Positions 34,192-41,652 of a stretch of DNA of 49,180 bases are shown here, piece after piece. Under the pieces are notes generated by a model. It was not told the origin of the DNA. It saw only the letters and a program-made list of their open reading frames with translations, and ran no database searches. The translations under genes were made by a program, and so were the position numbers. The DNA comes from a candidate division KSB1 bacterium (GTDB taxonomy: Bacteria > Zhuqueibacterota > Zhuqueibacteria > Oleimicrobiales > Geothermoviventaceae), in the NCBI GenBank assembly GCA_034506315.1, contig JAPDPT010000003.1, positions 74,878 to 124,057 of the forward strand, in the 5' to 3' direction. Numbering within the stretch: the first letter of the stretch is position 1; each line of letters opens with the position of its first letter.

Positions 34192-35385
34192 ATGCGTGCG
34201 TCGATGCGCTGGTTGGCGGCGCTGGGTTTGCTGGTCGGAGCGGTCAGCCTGGGTTTCACCTGTCGTGCCCCCAGGCCCACGCTGCCGGTCGAAGTCCAGA
34301 CAATCGTGGATCAGGTCAAGGCGAGGCACTGTCCGGATAAGCGTCTGGAGTTGTTTGAGGTTACCGGGTGGGAAAGTAAAGGTCAGCTCGTGCTGGTGGG
34401 CGAGACGACCTCGCCTGTGGCCCACGCGGAGCTCGTCGAAAGGCTCCGCGCGGCTTTTCCGCGGAAGCGGCTTGTGGACCGTGTGCGGGTGCTCCCGGAC
34501 TCGACCGTAGGCGGCTCCGGATGGGCCATTGTCAACGTCAGTGTCGCCAACCTCAGGCGCGAGCCTCTCCACTCTGCAGAGCTCACCAACCAGGCCCTTC
34601 TGGGGAGCGTGCTTCGTCTTTACAAGAAGCACCGTGACTGGTATTTTGCTCGCCTGGAGGACGGCTACCTCGGGTGGACCGACGACGGAGGCCTCTGGAT
34701 CGTCGATAGCCTGAGCGCTGCGGACTGGCTTGCCGCTCCGCGCTTGATCGTCTTGGCTCTCGAAACGACGGTCTACTCCCTGCCGGCGCGGGAGGCGCAA
34801 CCCGTATCTGACGCGGTCGCGGGGAACATCCTGCGGCATCTCCGTACCCAGAGCGGCTGGTACGAGGTGGCGTTTCCCGACGGTCGGCGCGGTTGGATCC
34901 ACTCGGACGACGCCAAACCCCTCGAGGATTTTCTCAAGCACGCCAGCCCGAACCCGGAGGCGATCGTACGAACGGCGATGCGCCTTCTGGGCAGGCCCTA
35001 CCTCTGGGGTGGAACTTCACCTAAGGGCCTGGATTGTTCAGGTTTCGCCTGCACGGTGTTCCGGTTGAACGGCGTGTTGTTGCCCCGCGATGCCAATATG
35101 CAAGCCATGGTGGGAGAAGAGGTCCCCCTCGATTCGTCCTTGAGCTCGGCCCAGCCGGGGGATCTCCTCTTCTTCGGGCCGAACCCGGGCCGGATCACCC
35201 ATGTAGGGATCTATCTCGGCGCGGGACAATTCATTCATTCGGATAGCCACGTCCGGGTCCAAAGCCTGAGGCCCGGCGAGCCCGGTTTCAGTGCGTACCG
35301 ATATCAGAACCTGCGAAGGGCCAAGCGCGTCCTCTCACGCCTTGTCCGGGATCCGGTCACCGGCTGGTATCGTGTGAAGGATTGA
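34192..35385 (+). CDS. NlpC/P60 endopeptidase with two SH3-like domains, exported
   Basis: A 397-residue protein with a hydrophobic N-terminal signal (11-24). An unassigned domain follows, then two bacterial SH3 domains (about 105-165 and 185-245, each with an NLR/W-type pattern and GW near the end). The C-terminal NlpC/P60 domain has the catalytic Cys near 282 in LDCSGFACTVF, His near 335 in ITHVGIYLG and a later His in FIHSDSHV. The order resembles YkfC-type gamma-D-glutamyl-diamino-acid endopeptidases, so wall-peptide cleavage is likely. FTC is a poor lipobox. The ATG at 34192 follows GAGGAAGGG. Confidence 0.85.
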   Translation: MRASMRWLAALGLLVGAVSLGFTCRAPRPTLPVEVQTIVDQVKARHCPDKRLELFEVTGWESKGQLVLVGETTSPVAHAELVERLRAAFPRKRLVDRVRVLPDSTVGGSGWAIVNVSVANLRREPLHSAELTNQALLGSVLRLYKKHRDWYFARLEDGYLGWTDDGGLWIVDSLSAADWLAAPRLIVLALETTVYSLPAREAQPVSDAVAGNILRHLRTQSGWYEVAFPDGRRGWIHSDDAKPLEDFLKHASPNPEAIVRTAMRLLGRPYLWGGTSPKGLDCSGFACTVFRLNGVLLPRDANMQAMVGEEVPLDSSLSSAQPGDLLFFGPNPGRITHVGIYLGAGQFIHSDSHVRVQSLRPGEPGFSAYRYQNLRRAKRVLSRLVRDPVTGWYRVKD

Positions 35386-35395
35386 GGAAGGTCCG

Positions 35396-36358
35396 ATGGA
35401 AGCCATTCGGCACATATCGCGAGCGGACCTGCACCGGATCAATGCCCTCCTTTCCCGCGCCTTTTCACAGGGGAGGGTTGAGGACGGCTACCGGTTCACG
35501 GAGGTGCCGGAGTGCCGCCTGGAGTTCCTTGAGATGTATCTCGACGACTTTCCCGAGGGAAGTTACCTTCTGGAGATCGACGGTCAGATTTACGCTTTCG
35601 GGTTCGCCCATCTCTGGGGCCGGGTTGGTTGGGTGGGACCGGTGGCGGTGGCGCCCGAGGTGCAAGGACGAGGGCACGGCCGGGAGATCATGGACCGGTG
35701 TGTAACGGCGCTTCGGAAGGCAGGCGCCTGCACCATCGGACTGGAGACCATGCCGCGCAGCTACCGCAATCTGGGCTTTTACGGAAAACTCGGATTCATC
35801 CCCGGAGAACTCACCGTTTGCTTGGCCACCGAAGTGTTTCCCAAAGCTCTGTCCCCCACGGAAGAGTCGAGGCCAGAGGTCCAGTTTTTCAGTCTCGTAC
35901 CCGATGGAGAGCGCGAGGCTTTTCTCGACAGGGCGACAAGGATTGCGCGATCCGCGTGTGCGGACCTGGACTATCGTTCGCTGATCCTTCGCACGGCCCA
36001 TTACAACTTTGGAGATACCGTGATCCTTAGCCGAGGGGAGCACGAAGCCCTCGCCATTGGCCACACGGAGCCCTATGCCGTGGGTGAGGAGAGACACGTG
36101 CTTCGGATTGTGGCGTGCGCGATTCCGCCGCCCGCAGATAGCCGGTTCGTGGATTCCGTGCTCGCAGCCCTGCGCGATTGGGCCCGGCGGGAATTCCTCG
36201 GCCACCTGAGTCTGTGGGTGCCCACCCGCCAGCTGTCGGCCTTCCGCTATCTCCTGGGCGCCGGCTTTCGCGTCGTCCACAGCGATTTACGCATGACCCT
36301 CGAGGGCTACTCCCTGTCCCTCGTGCCGGGGGCCTGGCTCCTCGACAAATGGGAATGA
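35396..36358 (+). CDS. GNAT-family N-acetyltransferase
   Basis: A 320-residue protein with a GNAT domain in its first half. The acetyl-CoA loop is in VAVAPEVQGRGHGREIMD, followed by the C-terminal strand region of the fold (YRNLGFYGKLGFIPG). A second part, from about residue 170, is not recognised but has a similar hydrophobic pattern (WVPTRQLSAFRYLLGAGFRV), suggesting a degenerate second GNAT domain. The acceptor is unknown. The ATG is preceded by GAGGAAGG. Its stop overlaps the next start in ATGA. Confidence 0.8.
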   Translation: MEAIRHISRADLHRINALLSRAFSQGRVEDGYRFTEVPECRLEFLEMYLDDFPEGSYLLEIDGQIYAFGFAHLWGRVGWVGPVAVAPEVQGRGHGREIMDRCVTALRKAGACTIGLETMPRSYRNLGFYGKLGFIPGELTVCLATEVFPKALSPTEESRPEVQFFSLVPDGEREAFLDRATRIARSACADLDYRSLILRTAHYNFGDTVILSRGEHEALAIGHTEPYAVGEERHVLRIVACAIPPPADSRFVDSVLAALRDWARREFLGHLSLWVPTRQLSAFRYLLGAGFRVVHSDLRMTLEGYSLSLVPGAWLLDKWE

Positions 36359-37155
36359 GAGCGGCAGTGGAATCCTGGCGGGTCATCAGCGCCAGTCGCC
36401 GTGTTGATCTCGTCGCGGGATATCCGGAGGAATTGGCCGAGATCCTTGCGGCGAGGTGTCCTCCGGAAAGCACGCACACCATCGTCATCTGGACCAAGGA
36501 TCCCCGAAATCTTCTTGAGCACCGGGTACTCCGAGCTGCCCTTGCCCGCTACGCCCAGCTGTTTGTGCACGTTACGATCACCGGCCTGGGTGGAAGTGCT
36601 CTGGAGCCACGGGCACCGGAGCCGGCCCAAGTGCTTCGACTTCTCCCGCGCCTCATCGACTTTGTGGGGATGCCGGAACGGATTCGCGTCCGCTTTGACC
36701 CCATCGTCCATATCCGCTTCGCCGGCGGGGAAGAAATCTGCAATCTGGGATACTTTGCCGAACTGGCGCCCCAGCTGCACGAACTGGGCTTGCGGGAGGT
36801 GACTACGAGCTGGCTCAGCATCTATCCCAAGGTGAGCCGGCGTCTGGCCCGAATTGGGGCGGTGGCGCGGGATCCGTCACCACAGGAATGGCAGGAAGAA
36901 GCGGCCTGGCTGGTCCGGGAGGCGGGCCGCTGGGGCTTGAAGCTTCACGGCTGCTGCGTCCCGGGGTGGCCGCGCTCCCGATGCATCGATGGAGAGCTTC
37001 TGACTCGCCTTCATCCGCAGAAGCTTCCCGCCTCTCAGCGGAAGGCCAAGGGGCAGCGCGCCCTCTGTGGCTGCACGGAAAGCTGGGACATCGGGTGGTA
37101 CGTGAAGTGCGTTTTGGGGTGCCGCTACTGCTACGCCAACCCCCTCGATGTTTAA
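36355..37155 (+). CDS. DUF1848 family protein with C-terminal radical-SAM-like cysteines
   Basis: A 266-residue DUF1848 protein. It opens with WRVISASRRVDLVAGYPEE and has TIVIWTKDPRNLLEHRVL and FVHVTITGLGG, the usual family strands. The C-terminus carries LCGCTESWDIGWYVKC and ends CVLGCRYCYAN, i.e. a CX3CX2C pattern of the kind that binds a 4Fe-4S cluster in radical SAM enzymes, where it is normally N-terminal. The function of the family is unknown. ATG at 36355 overlaps the upstream stop codon; another ATG lies two codons earlier. Confidence 0.85.
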   Translation: MRAAVESWRVISASRRVDLVAGYPEELAEILAARCPPESTHTIVIWTKDPRNLLEHRVLRAALARYAQLFVHVTITGLGGSALEPRAPEPAQVLRLLPRLIDFVGMPERIRVRFDPIVHIRFAGGEEICNLGYFAELAPQLHELGLREVTTSWLSIYPKVSRRLARIGAVARDPSPQEWQEEAAWLVREAGRWGLKLHGCCVPGWPRSRCIDGELLTRLHPQKLPASQRKAKGQRALCGCTESWDIGWYVKCVLGCRYCYANPLDV

Positions 37156-37223
37156 CACCTCGCCTCCCCCTGCTGGACGGATCTCCACTCTGCCTACCCT
37201 GCGGACCAGGATGACAAGGGCGT

Positions 37224-37249
37224 GGGCGCTTTTGGCTTTGCGGGCGCCC
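37224..37249 (-). terminator. Weak hairpin between convergent genes
   Basis: GGGCGC (37224-37229) and GCGCCC (37244-37249) can pair around a 14-base loop. It abuts the stop codon of the minus-strand gene and lies 68 bases after the DUF1848 stop. There is no clean T-run on either strand, so the terminator role is tentative. Confidence 0.3.
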
Positions 37250-39586
37250 CTACGGTCGAATCAACTGCAGGGGAATGGACTTGCTTGCCGAACGGCCCGT
37301 CCGCAGGTCCACGACGTCCACGCGCAGTTGGAGGGCCCCGGCTCCAAACGGGCTCACGTCCAGGGCGGCGTAGAGGGGGATGTCGGACTTATCCGATTCG
37401 AACTCGGTCGTCACGCTCACCGCGCCCCGGCGGGGGCCGAAGAGGCCCAGAAAGCCCGTCCGCTTTTTTTCGCGTGGGTCCAGGGTGTAGGTAACGCGGC
37501 AGCGACCCACACCCTGTTCGTCGCGGCTGAGGTTGTACACTTCGTAGTACACGTGGATGGGCTGGCGAGCGGAAAAGGTGCGCGTCGGATTAGGAGCGAC
37601 TACCAGCCCCTGCCTTCGGAAGCGACCCGGTGCAAGGGGCAGGTCGGGCCCCACATCGACGGCCAGCGTCAGATCGCTGATCTGCAACAGCCCGGGTTGA
37701 TACGCCTCCAGGGTGTCCAGAAAGCGCCAGCTGCCAATCCTCTTCCGGGACTCATCCCGCACAAAGAACGATAGCCTGAAAACCCCAGGCTGCAGGTGGA
37801 AGGTCTGGGCATCGGTGGCGACGGCCCCCGCCGTCTCTTTGGACTTCACCAGGGGGAAACGGCGGAGCCGGTGGCCCACCTCATTCCAGAGGGTGTCGAA
37901 CACCGCAATGCCGCTCTCGAAGAAGCGGCGCAGGCCAAGGGGCTCCTTGCTGTCAAAGGCGTCCGCAAAGGCCACGCCGTAGTAGAAGTTGAGCTCCACG
38001 CCGCCATCCTCGCCCTTGAACGTCGACCAGTAGAAGTAGGCGGGGAGAAATTGGACGGTGTCGGGGAACACCATCCTTTCCTCCGTGAGGAGGTGGCGGC
38101 TTGCTTCCCGCAGCTCCCGCTCCAATTCTTCCGCCAGGGCCAGCTGTTCCACGGCGGAGGAGGAAGAGATGTAACTGTGGTAACGGGTGTCCCAGCTTTC
38201 TAAGCCCATGCTCCACACAACCTCGGGCGGAGGCAGGCGGGAAATCCGCCAGTCGTTGGGCGAGGCGTCCTCTGCGTTGGCGAAGTGGACGATGATTTGT
38301 GGCTGGTGTGCAGTCCGCCGGTACACCCATGCCTCGTACGTCGGATATCCCTGCCCTGTGAAGATGCTCTTGTCGTCCGGTTTGCCCCAGCGGATATAGA
38401 CCAGCCCTTTCTGGTGAAACTCCTCGTTGCGGGCGAAAACCGAGGGCACCTTGCCCCACGTCAGATCGAGGGCGTGGAAAGGACGGTGGGGCTCATCCTG
38501 ACGATACCATTTCTCGGCATAGATCAGACGACGGTAGTGTTCCACCAGTCGCGGGTTGTCGGCGGAGCCCGGGAAGGGATCCCGGCTGGCCCAGACCTGG
38601 CTGAAGAAGGCTTTCTTGTGCGAAAGCAGAGGCGCGTCCAACCAGCGCCGATACTCGTCGTCGGTGAGGATGTACTTCACATCGGAGAAGGCCAGCTCGC
38701 CATCCACGCCATTGCGGATGGACTGGATTGCATCCCAGTAGTGCTGCTGGCCGAGCTGGTCGTCTCCCCGCTCGAAGGCGATGCGGGCCAGGCGAAGGTG
38801 AATGGCCGTAGCCGACGCCGAGGGGTCTGAGAGGAGGAGCCGCTCGAATGCCGCTCGCGCGCTGTCCAGATGCCCGAGTCGTCGGAGCTTCTCGGCGCGG
38901 AAGAAGGTCGCGTACCACCCGTAGCGCTCTGGCGTCAGCTCCGTGAAGACGCGCAGGCTGTCGTTGTGCTCGATGTAGAGATCGAGGAGACGAAAGATCC
39001 CCACCCGCGGCCCGACGAGGGTGGGCTTAAGGGTGATCTGCTTGTAGGCAAGGTCGACGGCCTCAAGGTAATCCTCCCGGAAGCGCTCGAGGAGGGCCAT
39101 CTGGTACCAGATGTCGCTGTAGAGCGAGTCCTTTTCCAGGACTTTGCGGAAGTGCTTCTCTGCGCTGCGGAAGTCCAGCTGGCGAAGGAGGGGTCCCTTA
39201 AACTTCCCGCTTTCCCGCTCGTGGATGCCCAGATAGTAGTGCGCTTCGACATCTTCCGGGGAGGCATCCTCGATCTTGGAGAACCAGCTGCTTGCCTCGT
39301 CCCAGCGGCCGCGTCGGGCCTCGATGCGGCCCAGCCCCCGCCAGGCCGCGATGGAGCGATTGTCCAGGCGGAGTGCCTGGCGGTAGCAGCGCTCGGCGGC
39401 GTCCAGATTGTCTGCCGCCAGCCACTGATCGCCAAGGCGGATGAGCTCCTGGGCCGAGCGGAGAGTGTCGGCCTCCTGCCCCGTAACTCCCGCACCCGGC
39501 CGGAGCAAAAGGGTCAACGCCGCAAGGAGAGCCGAAAATCCCCACGGAAGAAGCTGGACGGCTGCTCGCCTTTGGCCCTGCGCCAT
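37250..39586 (-). CDS. GWxTD-type protein with TPR repeats, exported
   Basis: A 778-residue protein with an N-terminal signal (hydrophobic 12-34). At least five TPR-like units follow at about 45-290 (for example AAWRGLGRIEARRGRWDEAS). A segment with YILTDDEYRRWLD and FFSQVWASRDPFPGSADN corresponds to the GWxTD domain. Later KGLVYIRWGKPDDK is typical of the same proteins. The C-terminal half is beta-rich, with repeated lines on output such as VYNLSRDEQGVG. The family is common in Bacteroidetes relatives and candidate phyla; its role is unknown. AAGGAG precedes the ATG. Confidence 0.8.
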   Translation of the reverse strand: MAQGQRRAAVQLLPWGFSALLAALTLLLRPGAGVTGQEADTLRSAQELIRLGDQWLAADNLDAAERCYRQALRLDNRSIAAWRGLGRIEARRGRWDEASSWFSKIEDASPEDVEAHYYLGIHERESGKFKGPLLRQLDFRSAEKHFRKVLEKDSLYSDIWYQMALLERFREDYLEAVDLAYKQITLKPTLVGPRVGIFRLLDLYIEHNDSLRVFTELTPERYGWYATFFRAEKLRRLGHLDSARAAFERLLLSDPSASATAIHLRLARIAFERGDDQLGQQHYWDAIQSIRNGVDGELAFSDVKYILTDDEYRRWLDAPLLSHKKAFFSQVWASRDPFPGSADNPRLVEHYRRLIYAEKWYRQDEPHRPFHALDLTWGKVPSVFARNEEFHQKGLVYIRWGKPDDKSIFTGQGYPTYEAWVYRRTAHQPQIIVHFANAEDASPNDWRISRLPPPEVVWSMGLESWDTRYHSYISSSSAVEQLALAEELERELREASRHLLTEERMVFPDTVQFLPAYFYWSTFKGEDGGVELNFYYGVAFADAFDSKEPLGLRRFFESGIAVFDTLWNEVGHRLRRFPLVKSKETAGAVATDAQTFHLQPGVFRLSFFVRDESRKRIGSWRFLDTLEAYQPGLLQISDLTLAVDVGPDLPLAPGRFRRQGLVVAPNPTRTFSARQPIHVYYEVYNLSRDEQGVGRCRVTYTLDPREKKRTGFLGLFGPRRGAVSVTTEFESDKSDIPLYAALDVSPFGAGALQLRVDVVDLRTGRSASKSIPLQLIRP

Positions 39587-39631
39587 GGCTCCTTGGCCCT
39601 CGCTCCGGGCTACATTCCGACGCAGCTAAAT

Positions 39632-39661
39632 CAACGTACAATTTCCGCCTGCAATCGTCAA
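39632..39661 (-). promoter_or_regulatory. Candidate promoter of the GWxTD gene
   Basis: Read on the minus strand: TTGACG, 17 bases, TACGTTG, followed by ATTT. The transcript would begin about 39 bases before the ATG at 39586. The bases after the -10 box match those after the divergent promoter at 39773 (GTTGATTT in both). Confidence 0.6.
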
Positions 39662-39772
39662 CGGTTTTCTTGGTACGCCCGAGCAGGAGCGGAGGTCGGC
39701 TTTGCTCCACGACCGCAGGGTACCCGCCTGGGGCGTCAGGGGACGTGGCCGGCGGCCGTTGGCTCGGTCGGC

Positions 39773-39802
39773 TTGACATTGTTGGGCCAAAGTGGTAAGT
39801 TG
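39773..39802 (+). promoter_or_regulatory. Candidate promoter of the IorA-like/GlcDEF unit
   Basis: TTGACA, 17 bases, TAAGTTG, then ATTT. Transcription would start about 25 bases before the ATG at 39834. It has the best -35 box in the window. Confidence 0.65.
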
Positions 39803-39833
39803 ATTTGACGGCCGTGAGGTAGGAGGGGAACGG

Positions 39834-41510
39834 ATGTCGCCCCGAGCCCTACAAGAGTCGATGCTGAAATCGGACGAACCCCCCGAAGCGCGTCTAATCG
39901 CCTCGGAGGAGGTGGTCGCACGAGCTCTCCTTGAGGTCGGCGTGGGGGTGGTTGCAGCTTACCCTGGACCGCCGACGCAAGGGATTGTGGAGCACCTGGC
40001 GCGGCTCCAGTGGTCAGCGGATCTTGAGCTTCGGTGGACTTCTTCGCCCCGGCTGGCTGTGGAGCTGGCCCACGGTGCGTCGCTGGCGGGGCGAAAGTCC
40101 GTGGCATGTCTGAACGCCGCGGGAATGGGGGAGGCGTACAGTTCTCTTGTGGCGGCGTCTCGGACCGGCTGCGGAGCGGGGTTCCTCCTCATGGCCGGCG
40201 ACGATCCCGGAGCCTGGGATTCGATGGCCGAGCTGGATAGTCGCCCTTTGCTCAGTGCGGCGGGACTCCCGATCTTTGAGCCGTCGCACGTGGCCGAAGT
40301 GGGCACCATGGTGGCCGAGGCTTACCGGATGGCCCGGCTGTACGACCTGCCGGTGGCTGTGCGGCTGTGCACTGCGCTGATGGAGGAGCGTGTCCCGGCC
40401 TCCGAGACCAGGCCGTTCCCTGCGGCACCCCCCGGCTCGGCGCGCGCACCCCGGCGCGGAGTTCGCCTTGCCCTTCCCCTGGCCGCCACCGTACACGAAC
40501 AAAGACTGCAGGCAAAGCTGGAGCACATCAGCCACGCCTCGAAATTCAGCCGCTTCGCCGAAGCCCTGGGCAGCGGAAGCAAGGGGATCGTGGCGGTGGG
40601 CTTCGCGTACTCTAAGCTGAAAAGCCTACTCGGCCGCGGCACCCTGGACAACCTCCGGATCCTGAAGCTGGGGATGGTCTTCCCGCTCCCCGCGTACGCC
40701 TTGCTGGAGTTCCTGCTTCAGCTCGAAGAGGTGCTGATCCTTGAGGAAGGGGAGCCTTACGTAGAGACGGAAGTCCGGGCCCTCCTTGCCGAGTCTGTGG
40801 CCAAGCCGCGGATCCACGGCAAGCTTTCGGGGGCGATTAGCCTCGAAGGGGAACTCCAGCGGTGGGAGGTGGAGGAGGCTCTACGGCGTCTCCTTCCAGG
40901 ACTCGAGCTGGCAAGGGAGGCATTCCCCCTTGCCGAGCGCACCCGGCGACCCCTGTTGTCCACGATGTGTCCGGGCTGCCCGCTCGAAACCCTCCACGCA
41001 GCGGTGAAGGCCCTTGGCCAGAGGGAACCGACTGCCCTACGACCGATCGTTGTGGGCGATCATGGGTGCCTTTCCTCGCTCGCTTCGAAGAAGGACCGGG
41101 TAGTTGAGGTCCTGGCAGCTCCGGGTAGTGCCATCGGCTTGGGCTTGGGATATGCCCTGGCCCAACGCGAGCGGCAGGTCCTCGTCCTCACCGGCGATTA
41201 CGGATTGTTGGGCAGGGGGGTAGAGGAACTTGCCGTCCCGGCCTATAGAGAGCTGCCCCTGACCGTGGTGATCGTGGACAACGGCGGAGCGGCTTCCTGG
41301 GGTGGACCGCGTCGGCCCTCTGCGGAAGGCCTCAGGTTTGAGGAGCTGCCCAAAGCTCTCAATCTTCCCGTGTTCCGCGTCCTGGACAATCCTACTCGAG
41401 AGGATGTCGAACAGTGTGTTGCGGATTGTCTGGGGTATGGAAAATTGGCCCTTGTGCTCGTTCGCTTCCCCTGTCTGGTGCTGGAGGAGGTGGGTTTTGA
41501 GCAAAGCTGA
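39834..41510 (+). CDS. Indolepyruvate oxidoreductase alpha (IorA)-like ThDP protein, degenerate
   Basis: A 558-residue protein with the IorA layout: a POR-type N-terminal domain (AAYPGPPTQGIVEHLARL), a middle domain, and a C-terminal ThDP domain from about residue 360 (MCPGCPLETLHAAV, GDHGCLSSL, GDYGLLGRGVEELAV to VIVDN). Three departures from the family as I know it: the acidic NEK segment is replaced by SPR in TSSPRLAVELA; the SSQNEQDSR motif reads AWDSMAELDSR; and the C-terminal ferredoxin-like domain with its cysteine motif is missing. No gamma subunit gene is nearby. It probably binds ThDP, but its reaction is uncertain. AGGAGGGG precedes the ATG. Confidence 0.7.
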   Translation: MSPRALQESMLKSDEPPEARLIASEEVVARALLEVGVGVVAAYPGPPTQGIVEHLARLQWSADLELRWTSSPRLAVELAHGASLAGRKSVACLNAAGMGEAYSSLVAASRTGCGAGFLLMAGDDPGAWDSMAELDSRPLLSAAGLPIFEPSHVAEVGTMVAEAYRMARLYDLPVAVRLCTALMEERVPASETRPFPAAPPGSARAPRRGVRLALPLAATVHEQRLQAKLEHISHASKFSRFAEALGSGSKGIVAVGFAYSKLKSLLGRGTLDNLRILKLGMVFPLPAYALLEFLLQLEEVLILEEGEPYVETEVRALLAESVAKPRIHGKLSGAISLEGELQRWEVEEALRRLLPGLELAREAFPLAERTRRPLLSTMCPGCPLETLHAAVKALGQREPTALRPIVVGDHGCLSSLASKKDRVVEVLAAPGSAIGLGLGYALAQRERQVLVLTGDYGLLGRGVEELAVPAYRELPLTVVIVDNGGAASWGGPRRPSAEGLRFEELPKALNLPVFRVLDNPTREDVEQCVADCLGYGKLALVLVRFPCLVLEEVGFEQS

Positions 41511-41643
41511 GCTGGGGTGCGCCTCTCGGGCTGGCGGCGTTCGGGACGATTTTTCCTGGGGTGTGTGGGCGACAGGATGTCGCCCATTCGAATCCGTCGC
41601 GGCCGGCCACGAAAGGGAACGGGCCCGAGCGCCGGGGCTGTGA
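41497..41643 (+). CDS. Possible 48-residue small ORF between the IorA-like gene and glcD
   Basis: A TTG at 41497 follows GGAGGAGG by six bases and opens a frame to the stop just before the glcD ribosome site. The stretch around this start (GAGGTGGGTTTTGAGCAA) resembles the glcD start region (GAGGTGAGGCTTTGAGCAA). The product shows no known domain and is not IorB-like. It may be a chance frame or a remnant of a lost or duplicated gene. Confidence 0.25.
   Translation: MSKAELGCASRAGGVRDDFSWGVWATGCRPFESVAAGHERERARAPGL
41566..41586 (+). repeat. Perfect hairpin between the IorA-like gene and glcD
   Basis: TGGGCGACA, loop GGA, TGTCGCCCA: nine pairs with no mismatch. It is followed by TTCG, not a T-run, so processing or mRNA stability is likelier than termination. 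The ATTCGAATCC just after it resembles a tRNA T-loop but has no matching stem. Confidence 0.5.
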
Positions 41644-41652
41644 GGTGAGGCT

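Noticed and set aside
41586-41600. tRNA gene suggested by ATTCGAATCC
   Set aside because: The flanking bases do not form a T-stem, and no acceptor, D or anticodon arm can be drawn.
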